Positions 28,219 through 37,579 of a stretch of DNA of 64,000 nucleotides are shown piece by piece. A program made the translations under genes and the position numbers. This stretch comes from Phycicoccus endophyticus (lineage in GTDB: Bacteria > Actinomycetota > Actinomycetes > Actinomycetales > Dermatophilaceae), in contig NZ_JAANCN010000009.1 in the NCBI RefSeq assembly GCF_011326735.1, positions 62,001 to 126,000 of the forward strand, in the 5' to 3' direction. The first letter of the stretch is position 1. Each line of letters begins with the position of its first letter. Under the pieces are notes generated by a model. That model did not search any database and was not told the DNA's origin. It saw only the letters and a program-made list of their open reading frames with translations.

Positions 28219-30786
28219 ATGGAGCTCAAGCCGACGACGAAGGTCGCCGAGGCGCTCGCGCTCGCCCAGCGGGCCGCCCAGAGCGCCGGCCACGCCGAGA
28301 TCACCCCCGACCACCTGACGAGCGCCGTCGTCCAGCTCGACACCGCGCAGGCCGACGCGCTGCTCCAGGCCGCCGGCACCGGGGCCGGGCACGTGCTCGC
28401 CCAGGCCGACGCCCGGCTGCGGTCCCTGCCGACGACGAGCGGCAGCACCGCCCAGCCCCCCGCCGTCGGCCGCGAGGCGCTCGCCGTCCTCCAGCAGGCC
28501 GACACCCTGATGCGCGCCAAGGGCGACTCCTTCCTCGCGCTCGACCTGCTCCTGCTCGCGCTCGCCGAGACCGGCCACCTCGCCGCCGTCGAGAAGCGCG
28601 GCGCGGCCGACATGGAGCGCCGGATCGAGGAGCTGCGCGGCGGGCGGACGGTCACCTCCGAGACGCCGGCGGAGGCCGGTGAGGCGCTGGCCCAGTACGG
28701 CACCGACCTGACCCAGGCCGCCCGTGACGGCCGCCTCGACCCGGTCATCGGCCGGGACGACGAGATCCGCCGGGTCGTCCAGGTCCTCTCCCGCCGGACG
28801 AAGAACAACCCCGTCCTCATCGGCGAGCCCGGCGTCGGCAAGACGGCGGTCGTCGAGGGCCTGGCCCAGCGCATCGTCGACGGCGACGTGCCCGAGAGCC
28901 TGCGGGACAAGCGGCTCGTCAGCCTCGACCTCGGCGCCATGGTCGCCGGCGCGAAGTACCGCGGGGAGTTCGAGGAGCGGTTCAAGGCGGTCCTCGAGGA
29001 GATCCGCGACAGCGACGGTCAGGTCGTCACCTTCATCGACGAGCTGCACACGGTCGTCGGTGCCGGCGCCACCGGCGACTCGGCGATGGACGCCGGCAAC
29101 ATGCTCAAGCCGATGCTCGCCCGGGGCGAGCTGCGCCTCGTCGGGGCCACGACGCTCGACGAGTACCGCGAGCACATCGAGAAGGACCCCGCGCTCGAGC
29201 GCCGCTTCCAGCAGGTGTTCGTCGGGGAGCCGAGCGTCGAGGACACGATCGCGATCCTGCGCGGCCTCAAGGAACGCTACGAGGCGCACCACAAGGTCGA
29301 GATCGAGGACTCCGCGCTCGTGGCGGCCGCGTCCCTCTCGGACCGGTACATCACCGGACGCCAGCTGCCGGACAAGGCGATCGACCTCGTCGACGAGGCG
29401 GCCTCCCGGCTGCGGATGGAGATCGACTCCAGCCCGGTCGAGATCGACGTCCTGCGCCGCCAGGTCGACCGGCTGAAGATGGAGGAGCTGCACCTCGCCC
29501 AGGAGACCGACGAGGCGAGCGTGGAGCGCCTCGAGCGCCTGCGCGCCGACCTCGCCGACAAGACCGAGGAGCTCGACGCGCTCAACGCGCGGTGGGCCGC
29601 GGAGAAGGAGGGCCTCAACCGGGTCGGCGACCTCAAGGCGCGCCTGGACGACCTGCGCACGCAGGCCGACCGGATGCAGCGCGAGGGCGACTACGAGGGC
29701 GCCTCGAGGCTGCTCTACGGCGAGATCCCCGCCCTCCAGGGCCAGCTCGAGGCGGCCCAGGCGGCCGAGTCCGAGGCCGAGGCCGACCTCATGGTCAAGG
29801 AGCGCGTCGGCGCCGACGACATCGCCGAGGTCATCGCGGCCTGGACCGGCATCCCGGCCGGCCGCCTCCTGCAGGGCGAGACCGAGAAGCTGCTCTCGAT
29901 GGAGGCGATCATCGGGGCGCGCCTCATCGGCCAGGGCGAGGCGGTGCGCGCCGTCTCCGACGCGGTGCGCCGCAGCCGCGCGGGCCTGTCCGACCCCGAC
30001 CGCCCGACCGGGTCCTTCCTCTTCCTCGGGCCGACCGGTGTCGGCAAGACCGAGCTGGCCAAGTCGCTCGCGGACTTCCTCTTCGACGACGAGCGGGCCA
30101 TGGTCCGCATCGACATGTCCGAGTACTCCGAGCGGCACGCGGTGGCGCGGCTCATCGGCGCTCCGCCCGGGTACGTCGGCTACGAGGAGGGCGGCCAGCT
30201 CACCGAGGCGGTGCGCCGCCGGCCCTACTCCGTCGTGCTCCTCGACGAGGTCGAGAAGGCCCACCCGGAGACCTTCGACATCCTCCTGCAGGTGCTCGAC
30301 GACGGGCGGCTCACCGACGGTCAGGGGCGCACGGTCGACTTCCGCAACGTCATCCTCGTGATGACCTCGAACCTCGGCTCGCAGTACCTGCTCGACGTCA
30401 CCCTCGACCGGGAGGCCCGCCGGGAGGCGGTCATGGCCGCGGTGCGCGGTGCCTTCAAGCCCGAGTTCCTCAACCGGCTCGACGAGGTCGTCGTCTTCGA
30501 CCCGCTGAGCACCGAGGAGCTGGCCCGGATCGTCGACCTCCAGGTGCACGAGCTGGGTGCCCGCCTGCACGACCGCAGGATCACCCTCGAGGTCACCGAC
30601 GAGGCCAAGGCCTGGCTCGCGCGCACCGGATACGACCCCGCCTTCGGTGCCCGGCCGCTGCGGCGGCTGGTCCAGCGCGAGATCGGCGACCGGCTCGCGA
30701 GTGCCCTGCTCGCGGGAGAGATCCGCGACGGCGACACCGTCACGGTCGACCGGGACGCCGAGAACGACACGCTGACCCTGGCGTGA
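28219..30786 (+). CDS. clpB: ATP-dependent disaggregase ClpB
   Basis: The 855-residue AAA+ protein has an N-domain with two Clp-N repeats, NBD1 with GEPGVGKT near residue 202, a coiled-coil middle domain (about 395-525), and NBD2 with GPTGVGKT near 604 plus [15 protein letters not shown]. The middle domain and lack of a ClpP-binding loop distinguish ClpB from ClpA/ClpC. It extracts proteins from aggregates and passes them to DnaK. ATG 28219 follows GAAGGAGAGG and starts MELKPTTKV. The HAIR operator upstream places it in the HspR regulon with dnaK. A hairpin follows its stop. Confidence 0.97.
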   Translation: MELKPTTKVAEALALAQRAAQSAGHAEITPDHLTSAVVQLDTAQADALLQAAGTGAGHVLAQADARLRSLPTTSGSTAQPPAVGREALAVLQQADTLMRAKGDSFLALDLLLLALAETGHLAAVEKRGAADMERRIEELRGGRTVTSETPAEAGEALAQYGTDLTQAARDGRLDPVIGRDDEIRRVVQVLSRRTKNNPVLIGEPGVGKTAVVEGLAQRIVDGDVPESLRDKRLVSLDLGAMVAGAKYRGEFEERFKAVLEEIRDSDGQVVTFIDELHTVVGAGATGDSAMDAGNMLKPMLARGELRLVGATTLDEYREHIEKDPALERRFQQVFVGEPSVEDTIAILRGLKERYEAHHKVEIEDSALVAAASLSDRYITGRQLPDKAIDLVDEAASRLRMEIDSSPVEIDVLRRQVDRLKMEELHLAQETDEASVERLERLRADLADKTEELDALNARWAAEKEGLNRVGDLKARLDDLRTQADRMQREGDYEGASRLLYGEIPALQGQLEAAQAAESEAEADLMVKERVGADDIAEVIAAWTGIPAGRLLQGETEKLLSMEAIIGARLIGQGEAVRAVSDAVRRSRAGLSDPDRPTGSFLFLGPTGVGKTELAKSLADFLFDDERAMVRIDMSEYSERHAVARLIGAPPGYVGYEEGGQLTEAVRRRPYSVVLLDEVEKAHPETFDILLQVLDDGRLTDGQGRTVDFRNVILVMTSNLGSQYLLDVTLDREARREAVMAAVRGAFKPEFLNRLDEVVVFDPLSTEELARIVDLQVHELGARLHDRRITLEVTDEAKAWLARTGYDPAFGARPLRRLVQREIGDRLASALLAGEIRDGDTVTVDRDAENDTLTLA

Positions 30787-30788
30787 GG

Positions 30789-30828
30789 CCGGGTGGGGCG
30801 GCGCCCGCGCGACGCCGTCCCACCCCGG
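30789..30828 (+). terminator. Probable clpB terminator hairpin
   Basis: Left arm 30789-30803 (CCGGGTGGGGCGGCG) pairs with 30813-30828 (CGCCGTCCCACCCCGG) with one bulge and one G-U pair, starting 3 nt after the clpB stop. No T-run follows. The promoter of the next gene (TAGCGT 30832-30837) begins right after it. Confidence 0.6.
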
Positions 30829-30844
30829 AGGTAGCGTCGTGTGC

Positions 30845-31354
30845 ATGGCCACCGTGAGCGACATCCTCCTCGACGCCCTGGACCGGGTCCGCGAGACCGT
30901 GCACGGTCTGCTCGACGACACCCCGGCCGACCGGCTCGCCGAGCCGCCGGCCGAGGGCGCGAACACGGTCGCGTGGCTCGTGTGGCACCTGACCCGGGTG
31001 CTCGACACCCACGTCGCCGACGCGTTCGACCGGGACGTCGTGTGGACGACCGGTGGGTGGTACGAGCGGTTCGACCTGCCCTTCCCGGCGAGTGCTCACG
31101 GGTACGGGATGTCCTACGAGGACGTGCTCGCGGTGCGTCCCTCGGCGCAGGACCTGCGGGGGTACTTCGAGGCCACGTACGAGCTCGTCGCGGACGCCCT
31201 GCGCGGCGTCACCGAGCGCGACCTCGACCGGGTCGTCGACGACAGCTGGGACCCGCCGGTCACCCTGGCCGTGCGGCTGGTGAGCGCGCTCAACGACGCC
31301 ACCCAGCACGTCGGGCAGGCCTCCTACGCCGCCGGTGTGCTCGCCCGCGGCTAG
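30845..31354 (+). CDS. DUF664 / DinB-like mycothiol transferase-type protein
   Basis: The 170-residue helical protein has TVAWLVWHLTRVLDTHVADA, where WHLTR carries the first metal histidine of the DinB/DUF664 fold, and DATQHVGQASY with the second. These four-helix proteins are thought to use mycothiol or bacillithiol in actinobacteria and firmicutes respectively; the reaction here is unknown. ATG 30845 lies exactly 7 nt after TAGCGT, so the message is probably leaderless. It follows clpB but has its own promoter. Confidence 0.78.
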   Translation: MATVSDILLDALDRVRETVHGLLDDTPADRLAEPPAEGANTVAWLVWHLTRVLDTHVADAFDRDVVWTTGGWYERFDLPFPASAHGYGMSYEDVLAVRPSAQDLRGYFEATYELVADALRGVTERDLDRVVDDSWDPPVTLAVRLVSALNDATQHVGQASYAAGVLARG

Positions 31355-31372
31355 CCGCGCGACGACGCAGGC

Positions 31373-31789
31373 TCAGCCGCGCCGGGTCGTGCGAGGGCTG
31401 GCGCCCTGGCCGTCGGGGCCGACCGGCACCCGCAGCGGCGGCACTCCCGTCAGCCACTTGCGGTAGTGCACGTGGCCGCTCCAGCGCGCCAGTTCCTCCC
31501 ACAGCGCGGCGTGCGCGGCCCACGGCAGGGGCTCCTCCCCCTCCCGCCACGAGGCGCCGAAGGAGACCCACACCGGAACCCAGTGTGCCGCGTGGTCCCA
31601 GGCCCCGCGACGGGCCTCGAGCATCCGCCGGCGGTACTGGAACGCCTGCCGTGGGCCGTCCGCGCAGATCGGCGCGGTCGCCATCGGCCACACCCGCAGG
31701 TCGAGGTGCATCAGGGACACCTCGAGCGCGGCGAGCACCGCGGGGTCGACGAGGACCGTCGCGACGTTCTCGTGGGGCGGGCGGGTCAT
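31373..31789 (-). CDS. Hypothetical protein
   Basis: The 138-residue product is not recognised. It is rich in W, A and R, has no signal peptide or membrane segment, and contains MHLDLRVWPM, a basic RRRMLEARRGAW run and HWVPVWVSFGASW. A second tryptophan cluster (LWEELARWSGHVHYRKW) follows, then a disordered G/R/T tail. ATG 31789 is exactly 6 nt after TACCGT on the minus strand, a leaderless arrangement, preferred over GTG 31792. It overlaps no neighbour and converges on the DUF664 gene. Confidence 0.6.
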   Translation of the reverse strand: MTRPPHENVATVLVDPAVLAALEVSLMHLDLRVWPMATAPICADGPRQAFQYRRRMLEARRGAWDHAAHWVPVWVSFGASWREGEEPLPWAAHAALWEELARWSGHVHYRKWLTGVPPLRVPVGPDGQGASPRTTRRG

Positions 31790-31847
31790 CACGGCACGGT
31801 AACCCGCGCCCCGGGGGTGCGTCAGCCCCCGGTCCGCCCCGCGTTCC

Positions 31848-32633
31848 TCAGCCGTCGAGCTCGACGAGGACCGGTGCGTGGTCGCTCGCGCCGGTGCCCT
31901 TGCGCTCCTCGCGGTCGATGACGGCGCCGGCCACCCGCTCGGCGAACGCGGCCGACCCGAGGACGAAGTCGATCCGCATGCCCCGCTTCTTGGGGAACGC
32001 GAGCCGCTGGTAGTCCCAGTACGTGTAGACCCCCGGCCCCGGCGCGTGCGGGCGGACGACGTCGACGAAGCCGGCCTCGAGGAAGGCGGAGAACGCGGCC
32101 CGCTCCGGCGGGCTCACGTGCGACTTGTCCGCGTAGTACTCCATCGACCACACGTCCTCGTCGCGGGGCGCGATGTTCCAGTCGCCGCAGAGCGCGACGG
32201 GGGTGCCGTCGGCCGCCCACTCCACCGCGCGCTCGCGCAGCCGCGCGAGCCACTCGAGCTTGTAGACCATGTGCGGGTCCTCGAGGGAGCGCCCGTTGGG
32301 GACGTAGAGCGACCACAGCCGCACGCCACCGCAGGTCGCGCCGATGGAGCGGGCCTCGGCCGCGAGGGGCTCGCCCCAGCCCGGGGCGCCGTCGAACCCG
32401 ACCTGGACGTCCTCGAGGCCGACGCGCGAGAGGATGGCGACGCCGTTCCACTGGTTGAGCCCGTGGTGGGCCACCTCGTAGCCGAGGTCGCGCAGCCGGT
32501 CGTGCGGGAACTGGTCGTCGCGGGCCTTGGTCTCCTGCATGGCGAGGACGTCGACGTCGGCGCGCTCCAGCCAGGCCGCGACGCGGTCGATGCGGGAGCG
32601 GATGGAGTTGACGTTCCAGGTCGCGATGCGCAC
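31848..32633 (-). CDS. xthA: Exodeoxyribonuclease III (AP endonuclease, XthA family)
   Basis: The 261-residue protein matches the EEP nuclease fold from its first residue: RIATWNVNSIRSR, MQETKARDDQFP (metal glutamate), YVPNGRSLED, LCGDWNIAPRDEDVW and the C-terminal TGASDHAPVLVEL with the catalytic Asp-His. It removes 3' blocks and cleaves at abasic sites in base-excision repair. GTG 32633 is exactly 6 nt after TAGGGT (leaderless). It is divergent from the SDR gene and unlinked to other repair genes, although the LigD-type pair lies 4 kb away. Confidence 0.93.
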   Translation of the reverse strand: MRIATWNVNSIRSRIDRVAAWLERADVDVLAMQETKARDDQFPHDRLRDLGYEVAHHGLNQWNGVAILSRVGLEDVQVGFDGAPGWGEPLAAEARSIGATCGGVRLWSLYVPNGRSLEDPHMVYKLEWLARLRERAVEWAADGTPVALCGDWNIAPRDEDVWSMEYYADKSHVSPPERAAFSAFLEAGFVDVVRPHAPGPGVYTYWDYQRLAFPKKRGMRIDFVLGSAAFAERVAGAVIDREERKGTGASDHAPVLVELDG

Positions 32634-32718
32634 GTGGCCACCCTAACGACGGCCGCGGACGCCGGCGCCGGGTCTGCGGACCGGCGGCCCGCGCCCGGCA
32701 AGGTCGTACGGTGGGCGG

Positions 32719-33489
32719 GTGACCACCTCCCTCGTCACCGGCGCCTCCTCGGGCATCGGGCGCGCCTTCGCCGAACGGCTCGCCCGTGAAGGGCACGACC
32801 TCGTCGTCGTCGCCCGCGACCGGGCGCGCCTGGAGCGCCTGGCCGGCGAGCTGCACGACCGGCACGGCGTCTCGGTCGACGTCCTCGTCGCCGACCTCGC
32901 CGACCGCGAGCAGACCGAGGAGGTGTGCCTGCGCCTCGCCGACCGCGACCGGCCCGTCGACCTCCTGGTGAACAACGCCGGGTTCGGGCTGCGCGGGCGC
33001 TTCCTCGACAACGACGTCGTCCAGGAGGAGGCGGCGCTCGACGTCATGGTGCGCGCGGTGCTGCTCACCTCGCACGCCGCCGGCCGGGCCATGCGCGAGC
33101 GCGGGCGGGGGCGGATCGTCAACGTCAGCTCGGTCGCCTCGTTCCTCGCCGGCGACACCTACTCGGCGGAGAAGTCGTTCGTCACGGTGTTCTCGGAGGG
33201 TCTCGCCGGCCAGCTCGCGGGCACCGGGGTCACCGTCACCGCCGTGTGCCCGGGCCTGACCCGCAGCGAGTTCCACGAGCGGGCCCGGATGTCGCTCGCG
33301 GGAGTCCCCCGCTCGCTGTGGCTGGATGCCGACGAGGTGGCCCGTCAGGGGCTCGCCGACGCCGCGGCCGGCCGGGTCGTCTCGGTGCCGGGGGTCCAGT
33401 GGCGCGCCCTCTCCCTCCTCGTGCGCGCGCTGCCCCGGCCGGCGCTGCGGCGGGTCTCGCGGCTGGTCTCCGGGCCGCGCCGCCGGTAA
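32719..33489 (+). CDS. Short-chain dehydrogenase/reductase
   Basis: The 256-residue classical SDR has TGASSGIG at 7-14 (NAD(P) site), NNAGFG near 90, NVSSVASF with the catalytic serine and YSAEKSF with the Tyr-Lys pair. VCPGLTRSEFH follows. An arginine at the end of the second strand (VARDRARLERL) suggests NADPH. The substrate is unknown. GTG 32719 lies 6 nt after TACGGT, so it is probably leaderless. pyrE follows after 18 bp but with its own leaderless promoter. Confidence 0.88.
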   Translation: MTTSLVTGASSGIGRAFAERLAREGHDLVVVARDRARLERLAGELHDRHGVSVDVLVADLADREQTEEVCLRLADRDRPVDLLVNNAGFGLRGRFLDNDVVQEEAALDVMVRAVLLTSHAAGRAMRERGRGRIVNVSSVASFLAGDTYSAEKSFVTVFSEGLAGQLAGTGVTVTAVCPGLTRSEFHERARMSLAGVPRSLWLDADEVARQGLADAAAGRVVSVPGVQWRALSLLVRALPRPALRRVSRLVSGPRRR

Positions 33490-33507
33490 AGCACCTACGG
33501 TGGAGCC

Positions 33508-34062
33508 GTGACCGACCTCGCCGCCGACCGCGCCCGCCTCCTGCAGATCATCCGCGACCAGGCCGTCGTCCACGGCCGGGTGACCCTCTCCTCGGGCGCG
33601 CAGGCCGACTACTACGTCGACCTGCGGCGGGTCACGCTCGACGGGGTGGCGAGCCCGCTCGTCGGCCGCGTCATGCTCGACCTCGTCGCGGACCTCGAGT
33701 TCGACGCGGCCGGAGGCCTCACCCTCGGCGCCGACCCCGTCGCGACGGCGATGCTCCACGCGCGGGCGGCCGCCGGGGGCCGGCTCGACGCGTTCGTCGT
33801 CCGCAAGGCCGGCAAGGCCCACGGACTCCAGCAGCGGATCGAGGGCCCGGGCATCGAGGGCCGCCGGGTGCTCGTCGTCGAGGACACCTCGACGACCGGC
33901 GCGTCGCCGCTCGAGGCCTCCCGGGCCTGCCAGGAGGCGGGGGCCACGGTCGTCGCGGTCGCGACGATCGCCGACCGCGCGACGGGCGCCGCGGAGCGGT
34001 TCGCGCAGGCCGGCCTCGAGTACCGTCACGTGTTCGGTCTCGAGGACCTCGGGCTGGGCTGA
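33508..34062 (+). CDS. pyrE: Orotate phosphoribosyltransferase
   Basis: The 184-residue enzyme couples orotate to PRPP to give OMP in pyrimidine synthesis. The PRPP loop appears as VLVVEDTSTTGASPLEA near residues 116-130, and SSGAQADYYVDLRRVTL near 30-46 matches the orotate-binding start. Length is normal for the bacterial type. GTG 33508 lies 6 nt after TACGGT, a leaderless start. No other pyr gene is in the window. A GC-rich dyad (CGCGCCGGCGCG) in the 28 bp before the convergent alsT may act as terminator. Confidence 0.93.
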   Translation: MTDLAADRARLLQIIRDQAVVHGRVTLSSGAQADYYVDLRRVTLDGVASPLVGRVMLDLVADLEFDAAGGLTLGADPVATAMLHARAAAGGRLDAFVVRKAGKAHGLQQRIEGPGIEGRRVLVVEDTSTTGASPLEASRACQEAGATVVAVATIADRATGAAERFAQAGLEYRHVFGLEDLGLG

Positions 34063-34090
34063 GCCTGTCGCGCCGGCGCGGCCGGCCGTC

Positions 34091-35539
34091 TCAGGCCCGG
34101 CTGCCCACCTGCGCGACCTCCCCGCTGCGGACCCGCCGGAAGTAGCCGTGGATCACCGCGCGCACCGGGCCGGCCATGAGGTAGAGGCCGACGAGGTTCG
34201 GGACGCTCATGAGGAAGATCGCCGAGTCCGAGAACTCGATGACCGGCTCGAGGGCGGCCGCGGACCCGATGACGGTGAAGCAGAGGAAGAGGACTTTGAA
34301 GGCGTTCTCGGCGACCGGGTTGTCGCCGAAGAGGAAGCCGGTGGCCTTCATGCCGTAGTAGGACCAGCTGATCATCGTCGAGAACGCGAAGAGGACGACC
34401 GCCAGGGCGAGGACCAGGGGGAACCAGGGCAGCACGGTCTCGAAGGAGCGTGAGGTGAGGCCCACCCCGCCGAGCTTGCTGGCGTCGCCGTCGTCCCAGG
34501 TGCCGGTGATGATGATGGTCAGGGCGGTCATCGTGCAGATGACGACCGTGTCGATGAACGGCTCGAGCATCGCGACGAAGCCCTCGGTCGCCGGCTCCCG
34601 GGTCTTGACCGCCGAGTGCGCGACCGACGCCGAGCCCAGGCCGGCCTCGTTGGAGAAGGCCGCCCGCTGGAAGCCGACGATCAGGGCTCCGACGACGCCG
34701 CCGGCGATGCCCTCGGGCCGGAAGGCACCGCCGATGATCTCGCCGACGGCGGCGGGGACCGAGGTGACGTTCCACACGAGCACGACGAGACAGGCCGCGA
34801 GGTAGAGCACCGCCATGAACGGCACGACCTTCTCGGTGACCCGGGCGATGCTCTTGATCCCCCCGAGGATGACCGCCCCCGCCAGGGCTGCGAACACCAG
34901 CCCGACGACCCAGGGCACGTCGGCGAGGAAGGAGCTCTCGCCGCCGGTGACGTCGATGATCTGGGCGGTGGCCTGGTTGGACTGGAACATGTTCCCGCCG
35001 CCCACGGCCCCCCCGATCATGCACAGGGCGAAGAAGGCGGCGAGGACCTGCCCGAGGGGGCGCATCCCGCGCTCGGCGAGGCCGTCGCGCAGGTAGTACA
35101 TCGGACCGCCGGACACCGACCCGTCGGGGTGCTCCCGGCGGTACTTCACCCCCATCATGCACTCGGCCATCTTCGTGGCCATGCCGAGCAGGCCGGCGAC
35201 GATCATCCACAGCGTCGCCCCCGGCCCCCCGAGGGAGATGGCCACCGCCACACCGGCGATGTTGCCGAGCCCCACCGTGCCGGACACCGCGGTCGCGAGC
35301 GCCTGGAAGTGCGACACCTCGCCCTCGTCGTCCGGGCTGGAGTACTTGCCCCGCACGAGGTCGATGGACAGCTTGGGCCCGCGCACCTGCATGAACCCGA
35401 GCCAGACCGTGAAGAAGGCCCCGGCGAGGACGAGCCAGAGCACGATGAGCGGCATCTTGGTGTCGAAGACCGGGACGGCGTAGAAGACCTTGTCGCTGAT
35501 CCACGTCGAGACGTCGGTGAAGATCTCCACGGGGTTCAT
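34091..35539 (-). CDS. Sodium:alanine symporter family (AGCS/AlsT) amino acid carrier
   Basis: The 482-residue membrane protein has about eleven hydrophobic segments and the AGCS sequence landmarks ALATAVSGTVGLGNIAGVA, GGPGATLWMIVAGLLGMATK and GGPMYYLRDGL, plus FSNEAGLGSASVAHSA. It imports alanine, glycine or glutamine with sodium. The frame stays open far upstream, but conservation begins at ATG 35539, whose A is also the last base of the uspA stop (TGATG), so translation is coupled to the universal stress protein gene. The substrate cannot be fixed by eye. Confidence 0.92.
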   Translation of the reverse strand: MNPVEIFTDVSTWISDKVFYAVPVFDTKMPLIVLWLVLAGAFFTVWLGFMQVRGPKLSIDLVRGKYSSPDDEGEVSHFQALATAVSGTVGLGNIAGVAVAISLGGPGATLWMIVAGLLGMATKMAECMMGVKYRREHPDGSVSGGPMYYLRDGLAERGMRPLGQVLAAFFALCMIGGAVGGGNMFQSNQATAQIIDVTGGESSFLADVPWVVGLVFAALAGAVILGGIKSIARVTEKVVPFMAVLYLAACLVVLVWNVTSVPAAVGEIIGGAFRPEGIAGGVVGALIVGFQRAAFSNEAGLGSASVAHSAVKTREPATEGFVAMLEPFIDTVVICTMTALTIIITGTWDDGDASKLGGVGLTSRSFETVLPWFPLVLALAVVLFAFSTMISWSYYGMKATGFLFGDNPVAENAFKVLFLCFTVIGSAAALEPVIEFSDSAIFLMSVPNLVGLYLMAGPVRAVIHGYFRRVRSGEVAQVGSRA

Positions 35540-35970
35540 CAGGGCACCACCGTCACGGGCAGATGGGCATGCTGGACCAGGCGGCTCGCGACCGACCCGA
35601 ACACGGCCTCGCGCAGGCCGCCGTCGCCGGTGCGCCCGACGATGATGTGGACGGCGCCGGTCTCGGCGGCGACGTCGGTGATCGTCTCCGAGGGCTTGCC
35701 GTGGTGGACCAGCTCCTCGTGCGACACACCGGCCCGCTCGGCGATGTCGGCCATGGGCGCGAGGATCTGCTCGGTCGCGGCCGCCACCTCGCGGGCCTTC
35801 TCCCGGTGGCGGTGCTCGTTCTCGCTCGGGGTCTGGAACGAGTAGGGCGTCCAGGGGATGACGTGGACGAGGACGACCCGCCAGTCGTTGTGCTGGGCGC
35901 GCTCGACGGCGAACTCCACGGCGCGGGTGGACGCGTCGCTGTTGTCGACTCCGACGACGACGGTCTCCAT
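35539..35970 (-). CDS. Universal stress protein, UspA family
   Basis: The 143-residue single-domain protein has the UspA core: VVVGVDNSDASTRAVEFA at the N-terminus and IIVGRTGDGGLREAVFGSVAS near 109-129, with the G-x2-G-x9-GS ATP-binding pattern. It probably binds ATP and acts as a stress or transport regulator. Its stop shares one base with the alsT start (TGATG), and UspA domains are known as partners of some transporters, so it may tune the carrier. GGGAGG lies upstream of ATG 35970. Divergent from lemA. Confidence 0.92.
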   Translation of the reverse strand: METVVVGVDNSDASTRAVEFAVERAQHNDWRVVLVHVIPWTPYSFQTPSENEHRHREKAREVAAATEQILAPMADIAERAGVSHEELVHHGKPSETITDVAAETGAVHIIVGRTGDGGLREAVFGSVASRLVQHAHLPVTVVP

Positions 35971-36089
35971 GGGGCCTCCCGGTCTGGCGATCGGTGCGGT
36001 CCCGGAGAACCCTAGCGGTGCGGTGTGATGTGCGCCACAGGGCGGGTTCCGTAGGATCGCCGTAGTCCACGTCCGGGAGGATCGTCGTC

Positions 36090-36689
36090 GTGATCGTGCT
36101 CATCGTCATCGTCGTGCTCGTGCTCGCTGTCCTGCTGTGGGGGGTCGCGGCGTACAACGGCCTGATCCGGCTGCGCAACCTCGCCCAGGAGGCCTGGCGC
36201 CAGATCGACGTCGAGCTCACCCGGCGGCACGACCTCATCGGCAACCTCGTCGAGACGGTCAAGGGCTACGCGGCGCACGAGCGCAGCACGCTCGAGGAGG
36301 TGATCGCGGCGCGCGCCACGGCGATGGCCCCGGGCCAGTCCCCGGCGCAGCAGGCCGAGAGCGAGAACCTCCTCAGCCAGGCCCTCGGCCGGCTCATCGC
36401 CGTCGCCGAGGCCTACCCCGACCTGAAGGCCAACGAGAACTTCCTCGCCCTGCAGGGCGAGCTCACCTCGACCGAGGACCGGATCGCCTCGGCCCGCCGG
36501 TACTACAACGCGACGGTGCGCGACCTGAACACCCGCGTCGAGACGGTGCCGACGAACGTCGTGGCCAACCTCTTCTCGGTCCGACGGGCGGAGTACTTCG
36601 AGGCCGCCGGGGAGGAGCGGGTGGCGCCCAGGGTCGACTTCGACCAGCGTGGTGAGGCGGCCCCGCCGGCCGGTGAGGGCCAGGCCTAG
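36090..36689 (+). CDS. LemA family protein
   Basis: The 199-residue protein has one N-terminal membrane helix (VLIVIVVLVLAVLLWGVAAYNGL) and a helical outer domain with the LemA segment RNLAQEAWRQIDVELTRRHDLIGNLVETVKGYAAHE (read in pieces). FLALQGELTSTEDRIASARRYYN follows. The function of LemA proteins is unclear; they are membrane-anchored with the bulk of the chain probably outside. GTG 36090 follows GGGAGG 9 nt upstream. A TAGGAT near 36050 may be its -10. No TPM/YgcG partner gene is adjacent. The stop overlaps the convergent ligD-like gene by 4 bp. Confidence 0.92.
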   Translation: MIVLIVIVVLVLAVLLWGVAAYNGLIRLRNLAQEAWRQIDVELTRRHDLIGNLVETVKGYAAHERSTLEEVIAARATAMAPGQSPAQQAESENLLSQALGRLIAVAEAYPDLKANENFLALQGELTSTEDRIASARRYYNATVRDLNTRVETVPTNVVANLFSVRRAEYFEAAGEERVAPRVDFDQRGEAAPPAGEGQA

Positions 36690-37576
36690 GAGCGCATCGC
36701 GGCGAGTCGTTCGCGGGCGCGGCCGAGCCCACGTGCCCTGCGGCGTAGGCCGGCCCACGGGTCGGCCCGCTGTGCCAGGCGCCGCCGCACCCTCGCCAGG
36801 TCGTAGCCGTCCGGCTCCACCGACGACAGCTCCTCCCACTCGAGCGGGGTCGACACCGGCGCGCCGGGCCGGGCGCGGGGGGCGTACGGCGCGACGACGG
36901 TCTGCCCGTAGCCGTTGCGCAGGACGTCGAGGTAGACCAGGTCGCCGCGGTCGGCGACCCGGGCCGCCCGGGTGAACAGCCCGGGCTCGCGCTCGACGAG
37001 CAGGTCGGCGGCCTCCGCCGCGACCGCGCGGACCTCGTCGAAGCCAGCCTCGGGCCGCAGCGGCACCGTGACGTGGTAGCCCCGCGAGCCGGTGGTGCGC
37101 AGGAACGGGACGAGCCCGAGCCCGTCGAGCAGCTCGCCGACGAGGCGGGTGGCCCGGCGCAGGGCCGGCAGGTCCCGTCCGCTCGGGTCGAGGTCGACGA
37201 CGAGCAGGTCGGGCTGGTGCAGGTGCCGGCGCCGGCTGAGCCACACATGGGGTGTGACGCAGGCCTGCTGGGCGAGATAGACGAGGCTACGGGCGTTCGA
37301 GACGACGACCTGCTCCTGTTCGCCGTCCGCAGTCGGCACCGTGACCCGGTCGACCCACTCCGGGAAGTGCGCCGGGATCCGCTTCTCGTAGAAGCCGTGG
37401 CCGCCGATGCCGTCAGGGAAGCGCTGCATGCTCACCGGGCGGTCTCGCAGGTGGGGGAGCATGACGTCGGCGACGTCGTCGTAGTAGTGCGCGAGGTCGG
37501 TCTTGGTCACCCCCCGCCACAGCTCCTTGTCCGGGTGGGTGACCTCCACGTCGTGGACGGTCTCGGTGGATGCCAT
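36686..37576 (-). CDS. LigD-type DNA polymerase/primase domain protein
   Basis: The 296-residue protein corresponds to the archaeo-eukaryotic-primase-like polymerase of LigD. Visible are THPDKELW near the start, FPDGIGGHGFYEKRIPAHFP, LVYLAQQACVTPHVW, VVDLDPSG with the catalytic DxD near 127, and TTGSRGYHVTVPL. It adds ribonucleotides or deoxynucleotides at broken ends in non-homologous end joining. The ligase gene is 3 bp upstream in the same operon. Neither a Ku gene nor a phosphoesterase domain is present in the window. The 3' end overlaps lemA by 4 bp. Confidence 0.92.
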   Translation of the reverse strand: MASTETVHDVEVTHPDKELWRGVTKTDLAHYYDDVADVMLPHLRDRPVSMQRFPDGIGGHGFYEKRIPAHFPEWVDRVTVPTADGEQEQVVVSNARSLVYLAQQACVTPHVWLSRRRHLHQPDLLVVDLDPSGRDLPALRRATRLVGELLDGLGLVPFLRTTGSRGYHVTVPLRPEAGFDEVRAVAAEAADLLVEREPGLFTRAARVADRGDLVYLDVLRNGYGQTVVAPYAPRARPGAPVSTPLEWEELSSVEPDGYDLARVRRRLAQRADPWAGLRRRARGLGRARERLAAMRS

Positions 37577-37579
37577 CGC

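Noticed and set aside
27976-31008. A 1010-codon open frame on the minus strand opposite clpB
   Set aside because: Complement of a clear clpB gene with intact motifs; a GC-driven shadow frame with a biased L/V/R/G composition.
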